Positions 1-7,852 of a DNA stretch of 17,752 nt are shown here, piece after piece. The notes beneath the pieces are model-generated. The model ran no database searches. It saw only the letters and a program-made list of their open reading frames with translations, and was not told where the DNA came from. The position numbers and the translations under genes are program-made. Each line of letters starts with the position of its first letter. Positions within the stretch are counted from its first letter, which is position 1. The DNA is from Lysobacter_K sp038248955. Lineage in GTDB: Bacteria; Pseudomonadota; Gammaproteobacteria; Xanthomonadales; Xanthomonadaceae. The stretch lies in contig JBBRWW010000057.1 in NCBI GenBank assembly GCA_038248955.1, forward strand, positions 1-17,752, in the 5' to 3' direction.

Positions 1-2201
1 CGCACCGCCAGCGCCAGCGGCGGATCGCCGGCGCGCGACGGGGCGAACGGATCCGCTCCGCGTTCGAGCAACTCCAGTGCGCAGTCCTCCAGCCCAGGCG
101 CGGCGGCGTCGCCATGCGAACAGGCGCCCAGGAAGCGGGCCAGGCCACCGCCGCCGGCGGGCGGGACGCCGCGCGCCAGTAGCGCCCGCAGCGCGGGCAG
201 CGCCGCCGCGCCGCGGTCCAGGAGAGTGAACATCGCGCTGTCGCCGCGGCCGTTGCGGATCTCCGGATCGGCCCCGTGCGCGAGCAGCCACTCGATCCGC
301 GCAGGGGCGTTGGCGCTGTCTTCGTCGTGCAACTGGGCACCGAGTTCGGCCGGACTGAGCAGTTGCGCCAAGCCCGCGAGGTCACTGCGGCCCTCGCTCA
401 GCCCATCGCGCAACAACGCCGCCGGGGCCCGGTCGACCAGCGGCGCATCGCCGGCGTCGGCATCGCTGACGCTGGAAGGCAGCGCATAGCCGGGGTCCAA
501 CGCCGCCACGAGCGCCCAGCGCCCTGCCTCGGCGGCGCGGTCGATCGCACGCTTGCCTTCGGCATCGGACTGCTCGCCATCGACACCCAGGTCGCGCAGC
601 CGCTGCAGCAAGGCCGGCGTGGCGGCGTCGGCCAGGCAGGCCAGGGCCAGCGCGTTGCGGCCGCCGGCATCCACCGCGGCCGCCTGGGGACCGCCGCGTG
701 GCAGGTGTTCGAGCAGGGCGTCGAGCACTGCCAGCGAACCGCCGCGCGCCGCTTCCAGCAGCGGCGTGCGGCCCTGGGTATCGACGGCGGCGGCATCGGC
801 GCCTGCCTCCAGCAAGGCCTCGACGACATCGCGATGGCCGGCGTAGGCGGCCTGATGCAGGGCGCTGCGGCCTTCGCCGTCGCGGGCATCGACCTTCGCC
901 TTGAATTTGAGCAACAGCAGGACGCCGCCGGTGTCGTCATCCTCGCTGCCGGCCGCCGCCAGCAGCACCGGCTGTCCACCGGCGGGTTCGGGCTTGGCGC
1001 CGCGTTCGAGCAGGAACCGCGCCAGCCGCCAGTTGCCGGCCGCGCAGGCGACGCCGAGCGGGGTGAATCCCTCGGTATTGAGCGGGTCGATCTCGGCGGC
1101 GGCATCGCGCAGCAGCGCGGCGACACCGGGATCGGAACTCCGGGCGGCGAAGTGCAGCGCGGTGTTGCCCTCGGCGTCGGCGGCGCGCGGATCGGCGCCA
1201 TTGGCGAGCAGGGTCATCACCGCGTCGGGGCGGCCGTGCCAGCTGTCGCGGGTCGCGGCCAGCAACGGCGTCATCCCGGCGTGGCGGGCGTTGAGGTCGA
1301 TGCCGCGACCGATCAGCGCGCGCAGCAGGCGCAGGTCGGGCAATACCGCGGCGAGCACCGCCAGGCTGCGCTGATCGCGTTCGTCCGGCGGCGGCGGCGC
1401 GTGCACGTCCGCGCCTGCTTCGATCAGCTCCAGCGCGCGCTCGACGCGGCCGGTGCGCGCGGCGGTATACAGCGGCCCCTCCAGCGGTTCGAGACCGTGG
1501 ACGGTCATCACCCCTTCGCCGAATCCACCGTCCACGCGGCCGGCTGCCGCGCCGTCGTCGCTGTCGGACTCCCACTCCAACAGCGCCGCGGGCGGCGCGA
1601 TGCGCTGTAATGCCGCGTGCAGCAGCGGCGAGCCCACTGCAAGCAACGCCGCCAGCGCCCAGCGCGCGCCGCCGGAGAACCATCCCGGCCAGGCCAGCAG
1701 CAGGATCAGAGCGGCCAGCACCATCACGACGGCCGCGACGGCGAGGCCACGCCATGCACCGGGTTCGATGCCGCCCAGCCGGCGCCAGTGTGCCGCCAGC
1801 GTGCCACCATCGCGCTCCAGATCCGGCCAAAGCGGCCACACGCGCCACAGGGCGAGCAGCGCCGCGCCAACCGCCGCGCTCAGCGCCATCGCCGCGAGCA
1901 ACGAGCCGCCCTGCAATAACGCTGCCAGCGGCCATGCCACCAACAAGGCGAGGGCCGCCACCGTGAACACCCAAAGCAGCAGAAGCGCAACCGCGTCCCG
2001 CCGCAGCGAGCGCGCATCGCCCGGCGCGTCGCCACGCCAGTGCGCGATGGCCAGGGCAAACAGCGGCTGCGCCAGCGTGCCGCCCACCGCGGCAAACACG
2101 CTGCCGATGCCGGAAACCGCCGCCAGCGCGATGCCCGCCAACAGCAACGTCGCCGGGCGCGCGCGCGCCCGGAGCGGGCGGGGCTGCGGCGACTCAGGCA
2201 T
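1..2201 (-). CDS. Membrane-anchored ankyrin-repeat protein (3' end beyond the window)
   Basis: An open frame runs without a stop from an ATG at 2201 to the left edge, giving 733 complete codons; the C-terminus lies outside. Residues about 18-200 are hydrophobic and Ala/Leu-rich with roughly five predicted membrane segments (near 18-52, 72-95, 100-120, 152-172, 178-198). A short acidic linker (about 208-232) follows, then a long ankyrin array from about residue 242 to the edge. Repeat signatures include ALHFAA near 348-353, ALHQAAYAGH near 447-456, LLEAGAD near 463-469 and TPLLEAARGG near 479-488. Some central units are degenerate. Ankyrin repeats bind other proteins; no catalytic domain is visible, so the function is unknown. 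The start is supported by an 8-nt overlap with the upstream YcgL gene (ATG inside its last codons), implying translational coupling. Competing frames over the same DNA give only Arg/Ala-rich low-complexity products. Confidence 0.9.
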   Translation of the reverse strand, partial: MPESPQPRPLRARARPATLLLAGIALAAVSGIGSVFAAVGGTLAQPLFALAIAHWRGDAPGDARSLRRDAVALLLLWVFTVAALALLVAWPLAALLQGGSLLAAMALSAAVGAALLALWRVWPLWPDLERDGGTLAAHWRRLGGIEPGAWRGLAVAAVVMVLAALILLLAWPGWFSGGARWALAALLAVGSPLLHAALQRIAPPAALLEWESDSDDGAAAGRVDGGFGEGVMTVHGLEPLEGPLYTAARTGRVERALELIEAGADVHAPPPPDERDQRSLAVLAAVLPDLRLLRALIGRGIDLNARHAGMTPLLAATRDSWHGRPDAVMTLLANGADPRAADAEGNTALHFAARSSDPGVAALLRDAAAEIDPLNTEGFTPLGVACAAGNWRLARFLLERGAKPEPAGGQPVLLAAAGSEDDDTGGVLLLLKFKAKVDARDGEGRSALHQAAYAGHRDVVEALLEAGADAAAVDTQGRTPLLEAARGGSLAVLDALLEHLPRGGPQAAAVDAGGRNALALACLADAATPALLQRLRDLGVDGEQSDAEGKRAIDRAAEAGRWALVAALDPGYALPSSVSDADAGDAPLVDRAPAALLRDGLSEGRSDLAGLAQLLSPAELGAQLHDEDSANAPARIEWLLAHGADPEIRNGRGDSAMFTLLDRGAAALPALRALLARGVPPAGGGGLARFLGACSHGDAAAPGLEDCALELLERGADPFAPSRAGDPPLALAV

Positions 2202-2463
2202 CGGTGCCGTGGTCCTCGGTCATCGGATCAAGCACGGTGGCGGCCAGTTGCACATGGAAGCCGAGCGCCTTGAGGTTCTCGCGCACCACGTCGGCATTGC
2301 CGCGCGCGAGCTGGCGTCCCGGGGTAAGCGCGAGCTCGAACACGAACTGCAGCGTGCCCAGCTGGATGCGGATGGCTTCGGGCAGCCGTGCGAAGTCGTC
2401 GCGCTCGGCGAGGAACACGTAGCTGTCGTCCTTGCGGAGGCTCTTGTAGACAAAGGCTTGCAT
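2194..2463 (-). CDS. YcgL domain-containing protein
   Basis: This 89-residue protein starts MQAFVYKSLRKDDSYVFLAE and continues with RDDFARLP, ALTPGRQLA and the LKALGFHVQL end, the pattern of the YcgL family of small gammaproteobacterial proteins. YcgL function is not firmly established. I chose the ATG at 2463 because the family normally begins right at the aromatic-Tyr-Lys strand. An in-frame ATG at 2472 would add three residues, and longer forms add only Arg/Pro-rich sequence. No strong ribosome binding site is seen. The gene lies 177 bp downstream of cydB on the same strand and overlaps the ankyrin gene by 8 nt, so the two are probably expressed together. Confidence 0.9.
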   Translation of the reverse strand: MQAFVYKSLRKDDSYVFLAERDDFARLPEAIRIQLGTLQFVFELALTPGRQLARGNADVVRENLKALGFHVQLAATVLDPMTEDHGTDA

Positions 2464-2604
2464 GATTCTCATCAACTGCCGGCTCGCCCCATGCCGGCTG
2501 ATCCAGCGCCGGGCGGGCGGTTCCCCGCACCGCGGGACCTGGGCCACAGCATACCGTCCCGTCCGCGACCCGAGGAGTCCTCGTTCAGGCCGCGACAGGT
2601 CGCT

Positions 2605-2638
2605 GCATCGCCGGCCGGCGACGAAGCCGGTCCGATGC
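2605..2638 (-). terminator. Possible hairpin downstream of cydB
   Basis: Just after the cydB stop an imperfect hairpin can form: gcatcg+ccggc (2605-2615) pairs with gccgg and cgatgc (2626-2630, 2633-2638) with a 2-nt bulge. A 14-bp perfect palindrome (2608-2621) sits inside it. There is no T-run, so it is at best a weak or Rho-assisted terminator, or a 3'-end stabilising structure. The 177-bp cydB-ycgL gap holds no other gene. Confidence 0.3.
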
Positions 2639-2640
2639 GA

Positions 2641-3666
2641 TCAGTGGTAGCCGGCGTCGGCGGCGATCTTGCCCTTGAACACGCTGTACGACCAATACGT
2701 GTAGGCCAGGATCGCCGGCAGCAGCACGACCAGTCCGACCAGCACGAAGCCTTGTGACGATGGCGGCGAGGCAGCCTGCCAGATGGTCAGCGATGGCGGG
2801 ACGATGTTGGGCCAGATGCCGAACACCAACCCGCCGAACCCAAGCACGAAAAAGCACAACGTCAGCACGAACGGCGCGGTGTCGCGGCCCTCGTGCATCG
2901 TCGCGCGCCACAGCGCGACCGCGTTGGCCAACGCCAGCAGCGGCACCGGCGCCAGCCACCAGAAATTTCCGCCCTCGAACCAGCGCGCCATGATCCGTGA
3001 GTCCAGGAACGGCAGCCAGGTGCTGACCAGGCCCATGAACGCGACCACCACCAGCACCAGCGGCCGGGTCAGCGTGCGCGCGACCAGCTGCATGCGGCCC
3101 TCGGTCTTGAGGATCAGCCAGGTGCTGCCCAGCAGTGCGTAGCCGAACACGACCGCAACCCCGGTCAGCATCGCGAACGGACTGAACCAGCCGAACGCGC
3201 CGGACAGGTACTTGCCGCCGGTGAGCGGCATTCCCTCGACCAGTGCGCCGAGGATCACGCCCTGCGCGAACGCCGCGAACATCGAACCCAGCGCGAACGC
3301 CGCGCCCCATGCCCGTTTCGCCCGCGTCGCCTTGAAGCGGAACTCGAACGCGACGCCGCGGAACACCAGCGCCACCAGCATCAGCAGCACCGGCAGGTAC
3401 AGCGCCGACAGCACCACCGCGTAGGCCTTCGGGAACGCTGCCAGCAGGCCGGCCCCGCCGAGCACGAGCCAGGTCTCGTTGCCGTCCCAGATCGGCGCGG
3501 CGGTGTTCATCATGTGGTCGAGCTGGGCCTCGTCCTCGGCGAACGGCGCGAGGATGCCCAGGCACAGCACGAAGCCGTCGAGCAGCACGTACATCAAGAC
3601 GCCAAACCCGATGACCCCGAACCAGATCACCGGCAGGACCGTCGCCATGGTCATGTGCGCGATCAT
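2641..3666 (-). CDS. cydB: Cytochrome bd-type ubiquinol oxidase subunit II
   Basis: CydB/CioB is the second membrane subunit of the cytochrome bd quinol oxidase, which passes electrons from quinol to oxygen in the inner membrane without pumping protons. The 341-residue product matches the family in length and is hydrophobic throughout. It has the N-terminal VIWFGVIGFGVLMYVLLDGF segment (D30) and the conserved WDGNETWLVLGG motif at 60-71 (D61 corresponding to the conserved Asp near residue 58 of the E. coli protein, from memory). The ATG overlaps the cydA stop in an ATGA arrangement, so the two are translationally coupled. In-frame ATGs at residues 5 and 7 are alternative starts. No CydX-like small subunit is encoded after it. 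The symbol cioB would also be defensible given the subtype of the partner subunit. Confidence 0.95.
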   Translation of the reverse strand: MIAHMTMATVLPVIWFGVIGFGVLMYVLLDGFVLCLGILAPFAEDEAQLDHMMNTAAPIWDGNETWLVLGGAGLLAAFPKAYAVVLSALYLPVLLMLVALVFRGVAFEFRFKATRAKRAWGAAFALGSMFAAFAQGVILGALVEGMPLTGGKYLSGAFGWFSPFAMLTGVAVVFGYALLGSTWLILKTEGRMQLVARTLTRPLVLVVVAFMGLVSTWLPFLDSRIMARWFEGGNFWWLAPVPLLALANAVALWRATMHEGRDTAPFVLTLCFFVLGFGGLVFGIWPNIVPPSLTIWQAASPPSSQGFVLVGLVVLLPAILAYTYWSYSVFKGKIAADAGYH

Positions 3667-5096
3667 GTCCGCGACCCCGCGACCGCGGCATCCACCCCAT
3701 CGTCGGCAGCCGACAACGGCCGTGAGGGCGTCCGCAAACCGTCACGGCTGTCGGGCGGCGGCTCATGCGGCTGCGGGCCATGGCGCACCAGCTTGAACAG
3801 GTACCAGATGCCGGCCCCGAACACGGTCGCGTAGACCGTGGCGAACACCAGCAACGAGGTCCACACCGTCCCGGTCGCCAGTGCCGGCGTGATTGCGTCG
3901 GCGGTGCGCAGCAATCCATAGATCACGTACGGCTGGCGGCCGATCTCGACCACGTACCAGCCCGACAGGATCGCCGCGAAGCCGGCGAACGTGAGTCCGC
4001 GCCAGCCGTTGAGCACCGTGCGTCCAAGCGCCGAGCCCGGATCGAACAGGGCCTGCCGCCGCCAAGCCAGCAGCGACGCCATCACCAGCGCCAGCATCGC
4101 CACGCCCAGCCCGACCATGACCCGGAATGCGTAGAACACCGGCTTGACGGGCGGCCGCTCGCTCGCCGGCACCGCCTTGAGCGGCTGGATTTCACCGTCA
4201 AGGCTGTGGGTGAGCAGCACGCTGCCCAGCCGCGGGATGGCAACCTCGTAATCGTTGCGCTCGGCTTTCTCGTTGGGCACCGCGAACAGCACCAGCGGCA
4301 CGCCGCGGCCCTCGCCCTCCGACTGCCAGTGCGCCTCCATCGCCGCCAGCTTGGTGGGCTGGTACTTGCCGACATTGAGGCCGTGCAGGTCGCCGAGGAA
4401 GATCTGCACCGGCACCGCGATCGCGGCGAACACGATCGCCAGCTTCAGCATCCGCCGACCGGCCTCCAGGTGCACGCCTCGGCGCAGGTAACGGGCGCTG
4501 ACACCGCCGATCACGAAGCAGGTGGTGATGAAGGCCGCCAGCACCATGTGCGACAGCCGGTACGGGAACGACGGGTTGAAGATGATCGCCCACCAGTTGT
4601 CGGGCTCGAAGATTCCGTTGACGATCTTGTAGCCGGCCGGGGTGTGCATCCAGCTGCTGGCTGCGATGATCCAGAACGTCGAGATCAGCGTGCCCATCGC
4701 GACCATGCAGGTGGCGAAGAAGTGCAGCCGATGCGAGACGCGCTTCCAGCCGAACAGCATCACTCCCAGGAACGTCGCCTCGAGGAAGAAGGCGGTCAGC
4801 ACCTCGTACGACAGCAGCGGGCCAAGGATGTTGCCGGCGCGCTCGCTCAGCACCGCCCAGTTGGTGCCGAACTGGAAGCTCATGACGATGCCCGAGACCA
4901 CGCCCATGCCGAACGAGACCGCGAAGATCCTCAGCCAGAAGAAGTACAGGTCGCGCCACAGACCGTCGCGGGTGCGCAGCCAGCGCCATTCGAGGAACGC
5001 CAGCCAGCTCGCCAGACCGATCGTGAAGGCCGGGAACAGGATGTGGAACGAGATCACGAAGCCAAACTGGATCCGGGACAGCAGCAAAGCATCCAC
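3663..5096 (-). CDS. cydA: Cytochrome bd-type ubiquinol oxidase subunit I, cyanide-insensitive-like
   Basis: CydA carries the haems and the quinol site of the terminal oxidase. With the GTG start at 5096 the protein is 477 residues (MDALLLSRIQFGF...). Family landmarks in this numbering: H18 (haem b595/d ligand), acidic residues E98 and E106, H183 in LSHMVLAAF and M327 in FRVMVGLG (haem b558 ligands), and GRQPY at 386-390 where E. coli bd-I has GRQPW. The periplasmic Q-loop is short, as in the CIO/CioA subgroup rather than long-loop bd-I. I chose GTG because GGAGG lies 6 nt upstream (5103-5107); a longer reading from an ATG at 5246 would add about 50 Arg/Pro-rich residues out of character for the family. 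The C-terminal tail (about 440-477) is hydrophilic. Confidence 0.95.
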   Translation of the reverse strand: MDALLLSRIQFGFVISFHILFPAFTIGLASWLAFLEWRWLRTRDGLWRDLYFFWLRIFAVSFGMGVVSGIVMSFQFGTNWAVLSERAGNILGPLLSYEVLTAFFLEATFLGVMLFGWKRVSHRLHFFATCMVAMGTLISTFWIIAASSWMHTPAGYKIVNGIFEPDNWWAIIFNPSFPYRLSHMVLAAFITTCFVIGGVSARYLRRGVHLEAGRRMLKLAIVFAAIAVPVQIFLGDLHGLNVGKYQPTKLAAMEAHWQSEGEGRGVPLVLFAVPNEKAERNDYEVAIPRLGSVLLTHSLDGEIQPLKAVPASERPPVKPVFYAFRVMVGLGVAMLALVMASLLAWRRQALFDPGSALGRTVLNGWRGLTFAGFAAILSGWYVVEIGRQPYVIYGLLRTADAITPALATGTVWTSLLVFATVYATVFGAGIWYLFKLVRHGPQPHEPPPDSRDGLRTPSRPLSAADDGVDAAVAGSRT

Positions 5097-5126
5097 AGCG
5101 AACCTCCATGCACCATTCGCGGCGGG

Positions 5127-5155
5127 ATTGTGCGCCGCATGACAACGACTGGCAA
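5127..5155 (-). promoter_or_regulatory. Predicted sigma70-type promoter of cydAB
   Basis: On the minus strand TTGCCA (5155-5150, 5 of 6 to the -35 consensus) is followed after exactly 17 bp by CACAAT (5132-5127, 4 of 6 to the -10). Transcription would begin near 5120, leaving a leader of about 24 nt that contains the GGAGG ribosome site of cydA. I found no clear FNR/ANR-type TTGAT-N4-ATCAA palindrome in the 249-bp gap to the divergent peptidase gene. On the other strand only a weak extended -10 candidate (TGGTAACCT, 5308-5316) lies before the peptidase gene. Confidence 0.6.
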
Positions 5156-5345
5156 AGCCACAACGGCGCCGGTGGCGCGGGATCCGAGGCCCCTTTGCGG
5201 TTTTGCTGCACCCCCAGCTACGGTCCGGGCACCGCCGCGGATGCACGCGGCCGCATCATCGAATGGCGCCGGGAGGGCGGCCTGAACGCGGCTCGATTGC
5301 GCCGCACTGGTAACCTGCTGGCCTTCATTCAAGGTTCACTCCCAC

Positions 5346-7745
5346 ATGCATCGAACTGCCCTGATCTGCCTCGCCTCGCTGTTGTTGGCTGCCAACGCGC
5401 AGGCGCAGACGCCGATCACCCTGGAGCAGGCGATGGCCGATCCCGACTGGATCGGCCCGCCGGTCGAACAGGCGTGGTGGGCATGGGACGGCCAGCGCGT
5501 GCAGTACACGTTGAAGCGTGACGGCGCGACGATCCGCGACACCTGGCAGCAGCCGCTGGTCGGCGGCGTGGCGGTGCGGGTGGATGGCGCCGCGCGCGGC
5601 GACCTTGATGCCGCGCAACCGCAATACGATGCGACGCGTTCGCGCATGGCATTCGTGCGCAACGGCGACCTGTTCGTGCGCGATCTCCGCAGCGGCGCGC
5701 TGACCCAGGTCACCCGGACCGTCGCGGCCGAATCGCGGCCGCAGTGGAGCACCGGCGGCAACCTCGTGTTCCGGGTCGGCAACGACTGGTTCCAGTGGCA
5801 CGCCGGCAGCGGCGTGGGGAACGCCGGGGTCACCCAGGCCACGGTGCTCAAGGCCGAGAAGGATCCGGCCGCGACGCCGAAGGCCGACGACCTGCGCGAC
5901 CGCCAGCTGGCGATGATCCGTACGCTCAAGGACGACCGCGTCCGCCGCGACGCCGCGCGCGCGCAGGACGAGGCGTGGCGCAGCGCGGACGCCAGCCGCG
6001 CGCCGGCGACGACCTATCTCGGCGACACCGTCGAGATCATCGACAGCGCGCTCTCACCCGACGCGAAGTGGCTGCTGGTGGTCACCCAGGTCAAGGGGGC
6101 CGAGGCCGGCAGCGCCGGCAAGATGCCGAAGTACGTCACCGAATCGGGCTATGAGGAGTTCGCTGAGGCGCGCACCCGGGTGGGCCACAACGCGCCGTTG
6201 CCGCAGAAGCTGTGGCTGGTCGACGTGGCGGGTGCCAAGGCCAGAGAACTGACGTTCGATGCCCTGCCCGGCATCGCCAGCGACCCGCTCGCGGCGCTGC
6301 GCAAGGCCGCCAAGCTCGACGCGCTGAAGGGCAACCGCGACGTACGGATCGAGACCGACGGCGACGGCAGCGGCCCGGCGATCCACTGGAGCGATGACGG
6401 CCGGAACGTCGCCGTGCTGGTGCGCGCGGTCGACAACAAGGACCGCTGGCTGGCCACGGTCGACCTCGCCGCCGCGACATTGAAGCCGCGCCACCGATTG
6501 ACCGATCCGGCGTGGGTGAACTGGAACTTCAACGAGTTCGGCTGGATGCCGGGCAAGGACGGACAGGGCGATTCGCTGTGGTTCCTCTCGGAGCAAAGCG
6601 GCTATTCGCACCTGTACGTCAGCGACGGCGCCGCGCCGCGCGCCCTGACCGCGGGCAAGTGGGAAGTGTCGGCGCCGCAGCTGTCGGCCGACGGGCAGTC
6701 CTTCTTCTTCACCTGCAACCGGCAATCGCCGGGCGACTACGAAGTCTGCGCGCTCGACCGCCGCGGTGGCGGCGTGCGCGAGGTCACCGCGCTCGACGGC
6801 GTCGAGGACTTCAGCCTGTCGCCGGACGGCGCGAAGTTGCTGCTGCGCCACTCCGACAGCTACACGCCGCCGCAGCTGGCGGTGGTGGACGTGACCGGCA
6901 ATGGCGTCGTGCAGCTCACCGATACGCGCAAACCAGCCTACCGGGAGCGCCAGTGGATCCAGCCCGAATTCGTGCAGGTGCCGAGCCGGCACGGCGCCGG
7001 CTCCATCGCCGGCAAGTACTACGGCCCGAAATCCGTCGAGCCCGGTCGCAGGTACCCGGTCGTGATGTTCGTGCACGGCGCCGGCTACCTGCAGAACGTC
7101 CACCAGAAGTGGCCGGCCTATTTCCGCGAGCAGATGTTCCACAACCTGCTGGTGCAGCAGGGCTACGTCGTGCTGGACCTCGACTACCGCGCGTCCTCGG
7201 GCTACGGCCGCGACTGGCGCACGGCGATCTACCGGCAGATGGGCACGCCCGAGCTGGAGGACTACCTCGACGGCCTCGACTGGCTGGTCGCCAACCGCCA
7301 GGGCGACCGCGACCGCGCCGGCATCTACGGCGGCAGCTACGGCGGCTTCATGACATTCATGGCGCTGTTCAAGCAGCCCGGCGTGTTCAAGGCCGGCGCC
7401 GCCCTGCGCCCCGTGACGGACTGGTCGCAGTACAACCACGAGTACACCTCCAACATCCTCAACACTCCCGCCGTGGATCCGGAGGCGTACCGGAAATCCT
7501 CGCCGATCGGGTACGCCGACGGCCTGCGCGACCACCTGCTGATCGCGCACGGCATGATCGACGACAACGTGTTCTTCAAGGACTCGGTGATGATGACCCA
7601 GCGCCTGATCGAGCTGCGCAAGAAGGACTGGGCGCTGGCACCGTATCCGCTGGAGGCGCACGGTTTCACCCACCCCGACAGCTGGTACGACGAGTACCGG
7701 CGGATCGATGAAATGTTCGAGGCGACGCTGAACCAGCCCGGCTGA
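5346..7745 (+). CDS. Secreted S9 family peptidase (DPP-IV / prolyl oligopeptidase type)
   Basis: The 799-residue product is a serine peptidase of family S9, which cleaves short peptides, often after proline; the exact specificity cannot be read from sequence. It begins with a signal peptide (MHRTALICLASLLLAANAQA, predicted cut after A20), placing it in the periplasm or outside. Residues about 30-560 form the beta-propeller-type N-terminal region, with a charged helical insertion near 169-221. The C-terminal alpha/beta-hydrolase domain holds the triad: S664 in GGSYGG, D739 in HGMIDDNV and H772 in EAHGF. Length and layout fit DPP-IV-like S9 enzymes. The ATG has only a weak AAGG 11 nt upstream; it was chosen because the signal peptide starts there. 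The gene is divergent from cydA and followed by hemF on the same strand after 107 bp. Confidence 0.93.
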   Translation: MHRTALICLASLLLAANAQAQTPITLEQAMADPDWIGPPVEQAWWAWDGQRVQYTLKRDGATIRDTWQQPLVGGVAVRVDGAARGDLDAAQPQYDATRSRMAFVRNGDLFVRDLRSGALTQVTRTVAAESRPQWSTGGNLVFRVGNDWFQWHAGSGVGNAGVTQATVLKAEKDPAATPKADDLRDRQLAMIRTLKDDRVRRDAARAQDEAWRSADASRAPATTYLGDTVEIIDSALSPDAKWLLVVTQVKGAEAGSAGKMPKYVTESGYEEFAEARTRVGHNAPLPQKLWLVDVAGAKARELTFDALPGIASDPLAALRKAAKLDALKGNRDVRIETDGDGSGPAIHWSDDGRNVAVLVRAVDNKDRWLATVDLAAATLKPRHRLTDPAWVNWNFNEFGWMPGKDGQGDSLWFLSEQSGYSHLYVSDGAAPRALTAGKWEVSAPQLSADGQSFFFTCNRQSPGDYEVCALDRRGGGVREVTALDGVEDFSLSPDGAKLLLRHSDSYTPPQLAVVDVTGNGVVQLTDTRKPAYRERQWIQPEFVQVPSRHGAGSIAGKYYGPKSVEPGRRYPVVMFVHGAGYLQNVHQKWPAYFREQMFHNLLVQQGYVVLDLDYRASSGYGRDWRTAIYRQMGTPELEDYLDGLDWLVANRQGDRDRAGIYGGSYGGFMTFMALFKQPGVFKAGAALRPVTDWSQYNHEYTSNILNTPAVDPEAYRKSSPIGYADGLRDHLLIAHGMIDDNVFFKDSVMMTQRLIELRKKDWALAPYPLEAHGFTHPDSWYDEYRRIDEMFEATLNQPG

Positions 7746-7763
7746 GATAGCCCTCCATCGGCT

Positions 7764-7804
7764 GCCGCCGCGCTCGCGGTCGACACGGGGATCGCGTCGG
7801 CGGC
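7764..7804 (+). terminator. Possible hairpin between the peptidase gene and hemF
   Basis: gccgccg-cgc (7764-7773) can pair with gcg-t-cggcggc (7794-7804), a 10-bp stem with one bulged T and a 20-nt loop, shortly after the peptidase stop. No T-run follows, so intrinsic termination is doubtful. Confidence 0.3.
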
Positions 7805-7818
7805 TTCCGGCGTGCGGC

Positions 7819-7845
7819 TTGCGCCCCGCGCCGGCGCCGTAGAAT
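7819..7845 (+). promoter_or_regulatory. Predicted hemF promoter
   Basis: TAGAAT (7840-7845, 5 of 6 to the -10 consensus) is preceded by a poor -35 candidate TTGCGC (7819-7824) with a short 15-bp spacer. The -10 ends only 7 nt before the ATG at 7853, so transcription would start at or next to the start codon, giving a leaderless mRNA. No Shine-Dalgarno sequence is present, which agrees with that reading. Confidence 0.5.
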
Positions 7846-7852
7846 GCGCGTC

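Noticed and set aside
2585..2640. Possible CydX-type small subunit gene after cydB
   Set aside because: The only short readings here end after a few codons and lack a membrane helix.
276..2757. Long plus-strand readings opposite the ankyrin and YcgL genes
   Set aside because: They are low-complexity Arg/Ala/Gln sequences; the minus strand gives clear ankyrin repeats and membrane helices.
3765..5285. 506-codon plus-strand reading opposite cydA
   Set aside because: Composition is His/Gln/Arg-rich and meaningless; cydA on the other strand has all haem ligands.
6054..7673. 539-codon minus-strand reading inside the peptidase gene
   Set aside because: It is antisense to an S9 peptidase with a complete catalytic triad and has no family signature.
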